Translations under genes and position numbers: made by a program
Assembly (NCBI GenBank): GCA_050951605.1
Contig: JBMNJJ010000008.1
Span: 1-49,574, forward strand
Direction of reading: 5' to 3'
Source of the DNA: DUTS01 sp050951605
GTDB lineage: Bacteria > Bacillota > Peptococcia > DRI-13 > DTU073
DNA length: 49,574 nt
In this document: one piece after another, positions 40,885 through 49,574 of the stretch
Layout: every line of letters begins with the position of its first letter
Numbering within the stretch: the first letter of the stretch is position 1
Notes under the pieces: generated by a model
Database searches by the model: none
Told to the model about the DNA's origin: nothing
The model's input: the letters and a program-made list of their open reading frames with translations, nothing else

Positions 40885-41085
40885 ATGAAAAAAAAATCAA
40901 AACCGATTATTGCTATAAATTTAGAATGGTGTAAAGGTTGTGGAATTTGCTATAGCCTTTGTCCGAAGGGTGTCTTGGGGAAAGATGAATGGGGGAAAGT
41001 TGTCATCAAAGATTTAGATTCATGTACTCAATGTCGGAGTTGTGAAGACCATTGTCCGGATTATTGTATAAAGATAGGAGGCTGA
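40885..41085 (+). CDS. korD: 2-oxoacid:ferredoxin oxidoreductase, delta (ferredoxin-like) subunit
   Basis: The 66-residue protein has two cluster motifs, CKGCGICYSLCP and CTQCRSCEDHCP, as in the delta subunit that carries electrons out of the oxidoreductase. ATG 40885 follows GGGAGGTGA; an upstream ATG at 40864 lacks such a site. It heads korD-A-B-C. The alpha subunit starts six bases after its stop. Confidence 0.93.
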   Translation: MKKKSKPIIAINLEWCKGCGICYSLCPKGVLGKDEWGKVVIKDLDSCTQCRSCEDHCPDYCIKIGG

Positions 41086-41090
41086 ATATT

Positions 41091-42239
41091 TTGGGAACTA
41101 CAAGAAAAGCTCAACTTCTTCAAGGAAACCAGGCTTGTTCTCTTGCTGCACTTGAGGCAGGAGTACGTTTTTATGCCGGGTATCCCATTACACCATCAAC
41201 GGAAATTGCTGAATTTATGGCTCGAGAACTCCCCAAAATCGGGGGCAAATTTATTCAAATGGAAGATGAATTAGCTGGTATGGGAGCAGTTGTGGGTGCT
41301 TCTCTTACCGGAGTAAAAGCGTTAACGGCGACAAGTGGACCGGGATTTTCCTTAAAACAGGAAAATATAGGGTTTGCAGCTATGGCCGAAATACCTTGTG
41401 TCATCGTCAATGTACAAAGAATGGGACCGAGTACAGGGGGACCGACCGCACCTGCTCAAGGTGACCTTATGCAAGCGCGCTGGGGTACACATGGTGACCA
41501 TCCTGTTATTGCTCTTTCTCCTGCTTCAGTTTTAGAAGCTTATACGTTGACCATAAAGGCGGTTAATTTTTCCGAAAAATTTCGGGTACCCGTAATCTTC
41601 TTAATGGATGAAGTTATTGGTCACATGCGAGAAAAAGTTGTTCTTCCAAACCTTGAGGAATTAGAAATAGTAGAACGTAAAAGATCGACTGTTTCTCCGG
41701 AAGAGTACAAGCCTTATGCCACCGATGAAAGTGGTATTCCGGCAATAGCTGATTTTGGGCAAGGGTACCATTGGCATGTTACCGGTTTAAATCATGACCA
41801 AACAGGAAACCCAACAGGAAAAACAGCAGTCTTAGAAAAAGAACTAACCAGACTATTTCATAAATTAGAACCCTATCGTGAGGAAATAACTCTGTATCAA
41901 ACTTTCCAAGTAGAAGATGCGGAATATTTATTAATTTCCTTTGGTTGTTCGGCTCGCTCTTCTTTAGCTGCTGTAGAAATATTAAGAAAGCAAGGCATCA
42001 AAGCCAGCCTCCTGCAATTACAAACAATTTGGCCCTTCCCGGACCAAGTGATTAAAGAGTTTACCACAGACAAAAAAGGCGTCTTTGTTGTGGAAATGAA
42101 TGCTGGACAATTATGTTTAGAAGTAGAAAGAACAATGCAAAATCGCGAATTACTTAATAGTATTACGAAGATAAATGGAGAATTGTTTACACCACAAGAA
42201 ATAGTAAATAAAGTGAAGGAGGCGGTTACTAATGCTTAA
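41091..42239 (+). CDS. korA: 2-oxoacid:ferredoxin oxidoreductase, alpha subunit (2-oxoglutarate type likely)
   Basis: The pyrimidine-binding and domain II parts are visible in AGYPITPSTEIAEFMAREL, TSGPGFSLKQENIGFAAM and VNVQRMGPSTGGPT. The last segment, YLLISFGCSARSSLAAVEIL, is typical of the alpha chain. The TTG start at 41091 is nine bases after AGGAGG (41076-41081). In four-subunit form and this gene order it is most like 2-oxoglutarate synthase, supplying 2-oxoglutarate or succinyl-CoA in anaerobes; a branched-chain 2-oxoacid (Vor) role is possible. It overlaps korB by eight bases. Confidence 0.9.
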   Translation: MGTTRKAQLLQGNQACSLAALEAGVRFYAGYPITPSTEIAEFMARELPKIGGKFIQMEDELAGMGAVVGASLTGVKALTATSGPGFSLKQENIGFAAMAEIPCVIVNVQRMGPSTGGPTAPAQGDLMQARWGTHGDHPVIALSPASVLEAYTLTIKAVNFSEKFRVPVIFLMDEVIGHMREKVVLPNLEELEIVERKRSTVSPEEYKPYATDESGIPAIADFGQGYHWHVTGLNHDQTGNPTGKTAVLEKELTRLFHKLEPYREEITLYQTFQVEDAEYLLISFGCSARSSLAAVEILRKQGIKASLLQLQTIWPFPDQVIKEFTTDKKGVFVVEMNAGQLCLEVERTMQNRELLNSITKINGELFTPQEIVNKVKEAVTNA

Positions 42240-43065
42240 AGATGTGGAAAAATTAATGCGGTTAAACCGCTTGCCTCATATTTGGTGTCCTGGCTGTGGA
42301 AATGGTACCGTTATGAAAGCTGTCTTGGAAGCGATTAATGACTGTAGTTTGGAGCAAAATAAAACGGTAGTAGTTTCCGGTATTGGCTGTTCTTCCAGAG
42401 CGTCCGGTTATTTAAACTTTGATACTGTGCATACGACTCATGGTCGCGCCATCACTTTTGCTACCGGAATTAAATTAGCTAAACCGGAACTAAATGTGTT
42501 TGTCCTTACCGGTGATGGGGATGCTGCAGCAATAGGTGGGAATCATCTTATTCATGCGGCCAGGCGTAATCTAGACCTTAATGTGATTATGTTTAACAAC
42601 AATATCTATGGTATGACGGGGGGACAGTATTCGCCAATGACTCCCCAAGGTAAATTAGCCACCACTTCACCTTATGGTAATTTGGAACGCTCCTTTGATA
42701 TTTGCAAATTAGCAGCAACTGCCGGGGCTACTTATGTAGGGAGAAGTACTGTTTACCACGTAAGATTACTTACTAACCTCATTAAAGAAGCCATTAAGAA
42801 TAAAGGATTTTCTTTTGTAGAAGCAATTTCACTGTGTCCTACTTCTTACGGACGTCGTAATAAGATGGGCAGTGCTCCTCAGATGATGAAATGGCTGAAA
42901 GAGCATGCCGTAAATATTAAAGCAGCACAAAAGATGGAACCTGATAAGCTCGCAGATAAATTTTTAATCGGAGAATTACAGCAAGAGCAGGCTCCTGAAT
43001 ATACACAATTATATGATGAGCTTATTGCTAAACTGCAGAAAGGAGCTGAAGAAAATGACCGTTGA
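42232..43065 (+). CDS. korB: 2-oxoacid:ferredoxin oxidoreductase, beta subunit
   Basis: This chain binds thiamine diphosphate. Visible are HIWCPGCGNGTVMKAVLEAI, GIGCSSRASGYLNFDTVHTT, the ThDP motif LTGDGDAAAIGGNHLIHAAR and MFNNNIYGMTGGQYSPMTP. It has 277 residues, the family size. The ATG follows AAGGAGG inside korA. The gene overlaps korC by 11 bases. Confidence 0.93.
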   Translation: MLKDVEKLMRLNRLPHIWCPGCGNGTVMKAVLEAINDCSLEQNKTVVVSGIGCSSRASGYLNFDTVHTTHGRAITFATGIKLAKPELNVFVLTGDGDAAAIGGNHLIHAARRNLDLNVIMFNNNIYGMTGGQYSPMTPQGKLATTSPYGNLERSFDICKLAATAGATYVGRSTVYHVRLLTNLIKEAIKNKGFSFVEAISLCPTSYGRRNKMGSAPQMMKWLKEHAVNIKAAQKMEPDKLADKFLIGELQQEQAPEYTQLYDELIAKLQKGAEENDR

Positions 43066-43591
43066 AATTCGTTTAAGTGGTACAGGGGGACAAGGAATAA
43101 TTTCCGGCGGTATTATCTTAGCCGAAGCTGCAGTAATTGATGGGAAAGAAGTAGTACAAACACAAAGCTATGGTCCGGAAGCAAGAGGGGGAGCCAGTAA
43201 AGCTGAAGTGATCATTAGTGATGTACCCGTTAAATACCCTAAGGTAATCACACCACAATATTTGTTACTACTGTCCCAGAAAGCTGCGGATTTATATGCG
43301 GATAAAGTGGCTGAAGATGGAATTATTCTAGTCGATATAAGTAATGTGCAAAAAATGCCGCCTGTAAAAACACGTGTAATTAAACTTCCTCTTTCGCAAA
43401 TGGCAAGAGAAGAAATAGGCAATAAACTTACCACTAATGTTTTAGCGATAGGCGCTTTAGCCGCCCTAGGAAATTTAGTTTCACTGCAAGCTCTCGAAAA
43501 GGCTACCCGTAAACGCTTACCCAAGGTAGCAGACTTAAACATACGTGCCCTTAACTTAGGTTGGGAATGTGGTAAAAAGGCACTAGAATAA
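43055..43591 (+). CDS. korC: 2-oxoacid:ferredoxin oxidoreductase, gamma subunit
   Basis: The 178-residue gamma chain begins VEIRLSGTGGQGIISGGIIL and has QSYGPEARGGASKAEVIISD, both standard for KorC/PorC. ATG 43055 follows AAAGGAG at the end of korB; an apparent earlier start inside korB has no support. A terminator follows, closing the four-gene operon. Confidence 0.93.
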   Translation: MTVEIRLSGTGGQGIISGGIILAEAAVIDGKEVVQTQSYGPEARGGASKAEVIISDVPVKYPKVITPQYLLLLSQKAADLYADKVAEDGIILVDISNVQKMPPVKTRVIKLPLSQMAREEIGNKLTTNVLAIGALAALGNLVSLQALEKATRKRLPKVADLNIRALNLGWECGKKALE

Positions 43592-43605
43592 AAGAAATTA
43601 ACATA

Positions 43606-43642
43606 AAAACAGGTTGCTCTAGATGGGTAACTTGTTTTTTTA
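43606..43642 (+). terminator. Rho-independent terminator after korC
   Basis: AAAACAGGTTGC (43606-43617) pairs with GTAACTTGTTTT (43627-43638) using two G-U pairs, followed by TTTTA. Confidence 0.82.
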
Positions 43643-43730
43643 TATTGCATGCCTAAAAGAGCGAATTAAAAGTGATGAAAACAAACAAACTAATGACTAG
43701 TTATGAATTTCTGGGGGGCAAGATACTTAG

Positions 43731-46301
43731 ATGAGTAGTAGTAAGATCGAAGAACTTGTTGACAATGGGAAAATAGCTTTGCAAGAAATGATTAAGTTAA
43801 GTCAGGAACAAGTAAATGGTATTATCAAGGAAATGGCTTTGGCAGGCCTAGCTAATCATATGAGGTTAGCACATTTAGCTGTAGAAGAAACAAAAAGAGG
43901 TGTTTATGAAGATAAAATCGTTAAAAATCTATTTGCCTCGGAATATATTTACCACAGTATCAAATATTTAAAAACTGTAGGCATAATTGAAGATAATGAG
44001 GAAGAAGGTTATTATGATTTAGCCGAACCGGTAGGCTTAATTGCCGGAATTACTCCTGTGACTAATCCCACTTCGACAACTCTGTTTAAAGCAATTATTT
44101 CTTTGAAAACGCGTAACCCTATTATTTTTGCTTTTCATCCGGGTTCACAGCAATGTAGTGTTGAAACGGCTAAAGTAATGAGGGAGGCTGCTATAAAAGC
44201 AGGTGCTCCGGATAAGTGTATTCAGTGGATTAGTGAGCCTTCGCTGGAAGCAACTCAGTACTTAATAAAAAATGATGGTATCTCTTTAATTTTAGCTACC
44301 GGGGGTTCTTCTATGGTTAAAGCTGCCTATAGTGCGGGAAAGCCGGCTTTAGGTGTTGGCCCCGGTAATGTGCCTTGTTATATCGAAAAAAGTGCCAAAA
44401 TCAAAAGGGCTGTTACTGATTTAATTCTCTCCAAGACTTTTGACAATGGGATGATTTGTGCCTCAGAGCAAGCAGTCATTATCGATAATGAGATTTATCA
44501 AGAAGCTACGGATTATCTAAAAGTAAATCACTGTTACTTTTTAAATGAGAAAGAAAAAAACAGGCTAAGGGAAATGGCGATAGATGAACATGGTAATCTT
44601 AATCCACAAATTGTGGGACATTCTGCTTATATAATCGCGGAGATGGCGGGGATCAGTGTTCCGCAGGAGACCAAGATTCTAGTTGCCGAGATTGAAAAGG
44701 TAGGACCGGAAGAACCGCTTTCCCGAGAAAAATTGAGCCCAATTTTGGCTTGTTTTCGGGTAAAAGAGGCAGAAGAGGGGATCACACGAGCTATAGAAAT
44801 GGTTAATTTTGGAGGTTCCGGTCATTCCGCTGTCATCCATTCGCAGAATGAAAAAATCATTGAAGAATTTGCCCAAAGAGTAAATACAGGGCGTCTCATA
44901 GTGAATCAACCTTCCAGCCATGGGGCTATTGGTGATATTTATAATACGAATATGCCTTCTCTTACTTTAGGGTGTGGCTCTTTTGGACGTAACAGCACTA
45001 CAGCTAATATTTCTTCGGTAAATTTAATTAATCGTAAACGAGTAGTAAAAAGAAGATATAATATGCAGTGGTTTAAAATCCCGGCCAAAGTCTATTTTGA
45101 ACCCGGTTCTATTCAATATCTGGCTAAAATGCCGGATATCTCTAAAGCTTTTATTATTACTGACCAAATGATGACTAAACTAGGATATGTAGATAAAGTC
45201 CTTTATCACTTGAGAAAAAGAGAAGGGCGCAATTATGTTCACTCCAAAATCTTTGCTAAAGTTCAACCTGATCCCACTGTAGAAACAGTAAAAGAAGGTC
45301 TGAAAGAGATTAATGCTTATCAACCTGATGTGATTATTGCCCTGGGCGGAGGGTCGGCAATTGATGCCGGGAAAGCTATTTGGTTATTTTATGAATATCC
45401 GGAAACAAATTTTGAAGACTTACGTATGAAATTTATGGACATTAGAAAAAGAGTCTATAAATTTCCCCGTTTAGGACAAAAAGCCAAATTTGTAGCCATA
45501 CCTACCACTTCAGGAACCGGTTCTGAAGTATCTTCTTTTACAGTAATTACGGATGAAAAGAAGGGGGTTAAATATCCTTTAGCTGACTATGAATTAACAC
45601 CAGATGTCGCCATTATTGACTCGGACTTTGTTTTAAGTGTTCCGGCTAGTGTTACTGCTGATACAGGTTTTGATGTCTTAGCCCATGCGTTAGAAGCGTA
45701 TGTTTCGGTGATGGCTTCCGATTATACTGATGGCTTAGCTTTGAAAGCTATTCAGCTTGTGTTTGAGTATCTTCCTCGGTCCTTTAGAAGCAATGAGGAC
45801 TTAGAAGCTAGAGAAAAAATGCATAATGCCTCCTGTATTGCCGGGATGGCGTTTGCTAATGCTTTTTTAGGAATTAATCATAGTCTTGCTCATAAACTGG
45901 GAGGAGAGTTTCACCTTCCGCATGGGCGGGCTAATGCTATTTTATTACCTCATGTCATTCTTTATAATGCTACGGTACCCTCGAAATTTAATCCTTTTCC
46001 CAAGTACGAATACTATATTGCAGCGGAAAAATATGCTCAAATAGCTAGAAGCCTTAACCTTCCCAGTAATAGCATTGAAGAGGGCGTATATAGTTTGATT
46101 GCCGTGGTCAAAAAACTGACTGCGGAACTACAAATCCCGGCTACACTTCAGGAAGCAGGGATTGAAGAAAGTAAATTTCTACAAGTAGTAGATAGGTTAG
46201 CTGATCAAGCCTTTGAAGACCAAAGTACTACGGCTAATCCTCGCATGCCCTTAGTGAGTGAATTAAAAGACCTTTATCTCAAAGCTTATTATGGGGCGTG
46301 A
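43731..46301 (+). CDS. adhE: Bifunctional acetaldehyde-CoA / alcohol dehydrogenase
   Basis: The N-terminal half is a CoA-acylating aldehyde dehydrogenase, with the nucleophile Cys in FDNGMICASEQAVI and GVGPGNVPCYIEKSA. The C-terminal half, from about residue 445, is an iron-type alcohol dehydrogenase, with ALGGGSAIDAGKAIW, PTTSGTGSEVSSFTVI and the metal site NHSLAHKLGGEFHLPHGRAN. Together they reduce acetyl-CoA to ethanol with two NADH, or the reverse. At 856 residues it is full length; AdhE assembles into helical spirosomes. The binding site is weak (GGGGGG 13 bases upstream), perhaps keeping expression low by default. Confidence 0.95.
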   Translation: MSSSKIEELVDNGKIALQEMIKLSQEQVNGIIKEMALAGLANHMRLAHLAVEETKRGVYEDKIVKNLFASEYIYHSIKYLKTVGIIEDNEEEGYYDLAEPVGLIAGITPVTNPTSTTLFKAIISLKTRNPIIFAFHPGSQQCSVETAKVMREAAIKAGAPDKCIQWISEPSLEATQYLIKNDGISLILATGGSSMVKAAYSAGKPALGVGPGNVPCYIEKSAKIKRAVTDLILSKTFDNGMICASEQAVIIDNEIYQEATDYLKVNHCYFLNEKEKNRLREMAIDEHGNLNPQIVGHSAYIIAEMAGISVPQETKILVAEIEKVGPEEPLSREKLSPILACFRVKEAEEGITRAIEMVNFGGSGHSAVIHSQNEKIIEEFAQRVNTGRLIVNQPSSHGAIGDIYNTNMPSLTLGCGSFGRNSTTANISSVNLINRKRVVKRRYNMQWFKIPAKVYFEPGSIQYLAKMPDISKAFIITDQMMTKLGYVDKVLYHLRKREGRNYVHSKIFAKVQPDPTVETVKEGLKEINAYQPDVIIALGGGSAIDAGKAIWLFYEYPETNFEDLRMKFMDIRKRVYKFPRLGQKAKFVAIPTTSGTGSEVSSFTVITDEKKGVKYPLADYELTPDVAIIDSDFVLSVPASVTADTGFDVLAHALEAYVSVMASDYTDGLALKAIQLVFEYLPRSFRSNEDLEAREKMHNASCIAGMAFANAFLGINHSLAHKLGGEFHLPHGRANAILLPHVILYNATVPSKFNPFPKYEYYIAAEKYAQIARSLNLPSNSIEEGVYSLIAVVKKLTAELQIPATLQEAGIEESKFLQVVDRLADQAFEDQSTTANPRMPLVSELKDLYLKAYYGA

Positions 46302-46383
46302 AGTTGCTCTTAGTAGAAAGAGTGATTTTAATAGGATTTATGAATAAATTATTAAAAACACTTAAAACTAGGAGGACTTTATT

Positions 46384-47454
46384 ATGCCTATTCTTGCTTC
46401 CATTGGTACGGCGTTACCACCATATGAAGTTAAGCAGGAAGAATCACAAGAATTTGCGAGAAAGTTTTTTAAAAATGCGTTTAAAGATTTAGAAAGATTG
46501 TTAAAAGTTTTTCCATCTACACAAATAGACAAAAGGTATTTTTGTGTGTCACGTAATTGGTTTGAACAAAAACACAGTTGGGAAGAAAAAAATAACCTCT
46601 TTATCGAAAATGCAATTTGTTTAAGTGCCGAAGCTATTATTTCTTGTTTGCGTAAGGTAAATGTAAAACCTAGTGAGATTGATATTTTTATTTTTGTGAC
46701 CTCAACAGGAATAGCAACACCGAGTATAGATGCTTATTTGTTTAATCTTTTAGCAATGAAAAATGGTGTAATTAGGCTTCCGCTTTGGGGATTAGGTTGT
46801 GCCGGTGGAGTTTCCGGGATAGCTCGGGCCCGAGAACTAGCTTTAGCTTATCCAGAGAGTAAAATTTTAGTTTGCTGTGTGGAATTATGTGGTCTCACTT
46901 TTGTTTTTAATGATTATTCTAAAGCCAATCTTATAGCCACTAGTCTTTTTGCTGATGGAGCTGCTGCGGCTTTAATAACAGGAGATAAAGTTAAACAGCT
47001 AAGCACTTCAGAATATAAAAGAACACCTAAAATCTTAGGTTCTGATTCGTTTCTTTGGCCCGATACTTTAGAAATAATGGGCTGGAATATTCAAAATGAA
47101 GGAATGATGGTTATCTTTTCTCGCAATATCCCCTCTCTAGTAACTAAAAAAATTAGACCACAGGTGGAAAAATTTATAAAACGTTATCAACTTACTCTTG
47201 AAAATATTTCCACGTATATCACTCATCCGGGAGGAACAAAAGTTTTACAGGCATATGAAATGGCTTTAAATTTAAAACCTGATGACCTTAATTTAGCCAA
47301 AGAAGTACTAAGGAATCACGGTAATATGTCCTCTTGTACTATTTTATATATACTGGAAAAAGAATTAAAAAGGTACCATAACCCAGGTGAATATGGTTTA
47401 ATGCTTGCCTTAGGGCCTGGTTTTTCTTGCGAACAGGTGCTTTTACAATGGTAA
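46384..47454 (+). CDS. Type III polyketide synthase (BpsA-like)
   Basis: It has the chalcone-synthase fold. The active-site Cys is in LWGLGCAGGVSGIARA, the His in YITHPGGTKVLQAYE, and the Asn in VLRNHGNMSSCTILYIL; FADGAAAALITG is also diagnostic. The 356 residues are normal for bacterial enzymes that extend a fatty acyl-CoA with malonyl-CoA to alkylpyrones or alkylresorcinols. The next gene is a methyltransferase overlapping by seven bases, the arrangement of Bacillus bpsA-bpsB, which makes methylated alkylpyrones. AGGAGG precedes the ATG. The exact product is unknown. Confidence 0.9.
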   Translation: MPILASIGTALPPYEVKQEESQEFARKFFKNAFKDLERLLKVFPSTQIDKRYFCVSRNWFEQKHSWEEKNNLFIENAICLSAEAIISCLRKVNVKPSEIDIFIFVTSTGIATPSIDAYLFNLLAMKNGVIRLPLWGLGCAGGVSGIARARELALAYPESKILVCCVELCGLTFVFNDYSKANLIATSLFADGAAAALITGDKVKQLSTSEYKRTPKILGSDSFLWPDTLEIMGWNIQNEGMMVIFSRNIPSLVTKKIRPQVEKFIKRYQLTLENISTYITHPGGTKVLQAYEMALNLKPDDLNLAKEVLRNHGNMSSCTILYILEKELKRYHNPGEYGLMLALGPGFSCEQVLLQW

Positions 47455-47984
47455 CGTGGTTTACAGGTGTAATAACCTTTGTTGTCATACAAAGATTAGT
47501 GGAATTAAGAATTGCAAAAAGAAATGCACTTTATGCCCAATCTTTAGGTGGTTATGAAATCGGGAAAGAACACTATCCCTTGATTGTCTTGTTACATATA
47601 ACATTTTTAGTTTGTTTAATTTTAGAAATCTTAGTAAAAGGTAATTTACAGATTCAACCGAACCCAGTCTTTTTAACAATTTTTTTCTTAGCACAAATTT
47701 TAAGAATTTGGGTTTTAGCTTCTCTCGGAAAAATGTGGAATACGAGAATTTTTATTATTCCCAACAGTCAACCGGTTACTTGTGGCCCTTATCGTTACCT
47801 AAAACATCCTAATTATCTTGTCGTAATGTTGGAAATAGCTACTTTACCACTTGCTTTTGGTGCTTTAAGAACTGCTATTATTTTTAGTGGGTTTAATTTG
47901 ATTTTGCTTAAAGTACGGATAGAGATAGAAGAGGAAGGGTTAAAACAAATCCCGGCTTTTGAAGAATATTTTAAGCAGATCTAA
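47448..47984 (+). CDS. Isoprenylcysteine carboxyl methyltransferase-family enzyme (BpsB-like)
   Basis: A 178-residue integral membrane protein with the ICMT/YpbQ signature GPYRYLKHPNYLVVMLEI, RVLELRIAKRN-like (here RLVELRIAKRNALYAQSLGG) and four or five spans. In Bacillus the gene next to the type III polyketide synthase O-methylates its alkylpyrone product, and the same role is likely here. ATG 47448 lies inside the end of the synthase gene, so the two are coupled. It ends before an AT-rich gap. Confidence 0.87.
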   Translation: MVTWFTGVITFVVIQRLVELRIAKRNALYAQSLGGYEIGKEHYPLIVLLHITFLVCLILEILVKGNLQIQPNPVFLTIFFLAQILRIWVLASLGKMWNTRIFIIPNSQPVTCGPYRYLKHPNYLVVMLEIATLPLAFGALRTAIIFSGFNLILLKVRIEIEEEGLKQIPAFEEYFKQI

Positions 47985-48075
47985 ACAGGCTGTTTCTAAT
48001 ATTTACTACTAATAATCTAGAGTATAAATATCAATAATAATTTTAGAAGATATAAAATTCAAGGAGGTTTTAGCA

Positions 48076-48439
48076 ATGTTTAAATTTCCCCGTGCTCAAA
48101 AAAGGATTAAAAATAAAAAACAAACTGCTTATGTGGAAAAAGGTGTTAGTATTACTCCTATGCCGGTAACCATGGATGAAACTGTAATGATTACCTATGA
48201 TGGACTTTTAGCCCAGAGCAATGCTCAAACTATTTATGCCCATGTGGGCAATGGATTTAGCGATTATTGGGAAGACATTCAAGATATACCGATGAAAAAA
48301 GAAAGTAACACTTGGACTGCTAGCATAACTCCCCTCAGATTCACGCCTGAATTTTTGTTTCCACGATGGTGCAGGTAATTGGGATAATAATTATGGACAT
48401 AACTGGAGTCTTACTGTCCATAATGGTAAACAATTTTAA
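48076..48439 (+). pseudogene. Starch-binding-like (CBM25-type) domain protein, frameshifted
   Basis: Frame 1 gives VMITYDGLLAQSNAQTIYAH and GNGFSDYWEDIQDIPM, typical of small clostridial proteins with a carbohydrate-binding module 25-like fold. It then derails after TWTASITP. The continuation is in frame 2: SDSRLNFCFHDGAGNWDNN, then NYGHNWSLTVHNGKQF, ending TAA at 48437-48439. One surplus C in the CCCC run at 48331-48334 accounts for the shift. Restored, it would have about 120 residues. AAGGAGG precedes the ATG. No signal peptide is present, so a role on internal glycogen is possible. It may be a pseudogene or a sequence error. Confidence 0.75.
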
Positions 48440-48467
48440 TTTTATTAGTTATAAAAACTAAGAATAC

Positions 48468-48504
48468 AAAGAGGCGACGGAGGTTATTTCCTAAGCCTCT
48501 TTTA
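48468..48504 (+). terminator. Rho-independent terminator after the CBM-like gene
   Basis: AAAGAGGC (48468-48475) pairs with GCCTCTTT (48495-48502), followed by TTATAATT. The loop is 19 nt and may fold further. Confidence 0.7.
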
Positions 48505-48620
48505 TAATTGACAAAGAAGAATTTTATTTAAAAATTAAAAATACTTGTTGTTGCCGGAGGAAAGTGTTAAGATATTGAACAAGATTATTTTATAAGAAAA
48601 CATGAGGGAGAAGAGGAATA

Positions 48621-49574
48621 ATGGAAAAAACAGAAAAAGAAAGTTTTCTGCAAAGAAAAAACATCGAATTTTCTTTAAAACGGTATGGTATTGATGCTTT
48701 AGGAGCGATGGCCCTAGGGCTTTTTGCTTCCTTAATTGTAGGACTTATTCTCAAAGTAATGGGAGAAAAACTAGGTAGTTCCTTTTTTAGTAGAATGTGG
48801 TTTACAAGCGATGGCAATGATGGGACCGGCGATTGGTGTTGCTGTTGCTTATGGTTTGCAAGCCCCTCCCTTAGTACTTTTTGCTTCAACGATCACAGGA
48901 ATGGCCGGAGCTAAATTAGGCGGTCCGGCAGGATGTTTTGTTGCTGTAGTTATTGCAGCTGAATTTGGTAAGTTAGTTTCTAAAGAAACAAAGGTTGATA
49001 TAATTGTTACACCCATGGTGACGATTATTATAGGTATAGCTACAGCTAAATTTGTGGGACCCGGGATTAATTCTTTTATGATTGCCCTTGGAGACCTGAT
49101 TATGAAAGCTACCGAAATGAGACCAATTCCGATGGGAATTCTCGTTTCTCTTTTAATGGGTTTAGCCTTAACTGCTCCCATATCTAGTGCAGCTCTAGCG
49201 ATTATGCTAAATTTAGGTGGCCTTGCTGCTGGTGCGGCCACAGTAGGTTGTTCTGCACAAATGATTGGTTTTGCAGTAGCCAGTTATCGTGAAAATGGTT
49301 GGGGTGGATTGATTTCACAAGGTTTGGGTACTTCGATGCTTCAAATTCCTAACATTGTTAAAAATCCTTTAATTTGGATACCACCTACTATAACTAGTAT
49401 GATTTTAGGACCATTGGCAACTACAGTATTAATTATGGAGAATGTGCCAGCTGGTGCCGGGATGGGTACAAGTGGTTTAGTAGGTCAATTTGGGACAATT
49501 GAAGCAATGGGAGCAAATGTAGATGTATTTATAAAAATGGGATTATTACATATTTTACTTCCCGCAGTAATTAC
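48621..49574 (+). pseudogene. PTS IIC-like membrane transporter, frameshifted, runs off the right edge
   Basis: The start (FSLKRYGIDALGAMALGLFA then SLIVGLILKVMGEKLGS) is in one frame. From about 48781 the sequence goes on in the next frame with PFLVECGLQAMAMMGPAIGV, VLFASTITGMAGAKLGGPAG, ALTAPISSAALAIMLNLGGL and GAGMGTSGLVGQFGTIEAMG. These match the EIIC-like family (PTS_EIIC_2 type) of about 340 residues with eight or more spans. One surplus T at about 48779-48780 would explain the shift. The substrate is unknown. The gene is cut by the window end. AGGGAGAAGAGG precedes the ATG. Confidence 0.75.

Noticed and set aside
43168..43650. 160-codon frame opposite korC
   Set aside because: Complete overlap with a well-identified gene and no binding site.
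48849..49241. 130-codon frame opposite the IIC-like gene
   Set aside because: The other strand encodes a recognisable transporter throughout; this is its shadow.
1..49574. CRISPR arrays, tRNA or rRNA genes, T-box or known riboswitch leaders
   Set aside because: No regular repeat-spacer array, cloverleaf or familiar leader was seen in any intergenic region, including the leader of trpS.

Overview
The window reads as a chromosomal segment of an AT-rich, anaerobic, endospore-forming member of the Firmicutes, class Clostridia, probably Peptococcaceae-like. The grounds are a dense set of sporulation genes (spoIIM, dacF, spoIIAA-AB-sigF, spoVAC-D-E, spmA-B, ytfJ), an IspH-ribosomal protein S1 fusion, ferredoxin-linked 2-oxoacid oxidoreductase, AdhE and several ferredoxin-like proteins. 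I cannot name the species.

Layout. 1-4515 is an accessory, decaying region: the frameshifted end of an Ig-like surface protein, the C-terminal part of a large DNA methylase cut off by mobile DNA, a frameshifted IS30-type transposase, and an istB remnant with an IS21-type right end. 4568-13000 holds a HAD phosphatase, a 45-codon gene that looks like the FtsZ inhibitor MciZ, nudF, an endonuclease Q-like gene, spoIIM, a small unknown gene, a ferredoxin, xerD, deoB and pdp. 12958-18000 is the forespore block dacF / spoIIAA-spoIIAB-sigF / spoVAC-D-E. 18140-26052 has two CoA-activase-related genes, lysA, a tRNA nucleotidyltransferase, an M50 protease, trpS and scpA-scpB. 26130-31386 has a ferritin-like gene, nadA-nadC, a DUF2935 gene and a phosphohexomutase. 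31633-39702 has ytfI-ytfJ, spmA-spmB, rluB, hutP-like, aroH, cmk, plsC and ispH-S1. 39790-49574 has fni, korDABC, adhE, a type III polyketide synthase with its methyltransferase, and two frameshifted genes (starch-binding-like domain; PTS IIC-like).

How it fits together. The order nudF...spoIIM...xerD-drm-nucleoside phosphorylase-dacF-spoIIA matches the conserved Bacillus/Clostridia sporulation neighbourhood. SpoIIAA, SpoIIAB and sigma-F control forespore transcription, DacF and SpmA/B act on cortex and core dehydration, and SpoVA proteins move dipicolinate. LysA connects to the diaminopimelate pool. IspH and Fni are two steps of isoprenoid supply. KorDABC and AdhE carry ferredoxin-linked and fermentative carbon flow.

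Most notable observations: (1) the unreported-looking mciZ-like gene opposite nudF; (2) several genes whose natural start appears to be ATT, ATC or CTG, most clearly cmk, which has no in-frame ATG, GTG or TTG before its P-loop; (3) hairpins whose 3' arm contains the ribosome binding site of spoIIM, of the small gene at 8514, and probably of xerD; (4) tiny genes at 12744-12869 and possibly 18018-18110; (5) single-base frameshifts in four genes near the ends of the window and in the IS. No tRNA, rRNA or CRISPR array was seen. All family assignments are from reading the protein sequences by eye, without database searches.
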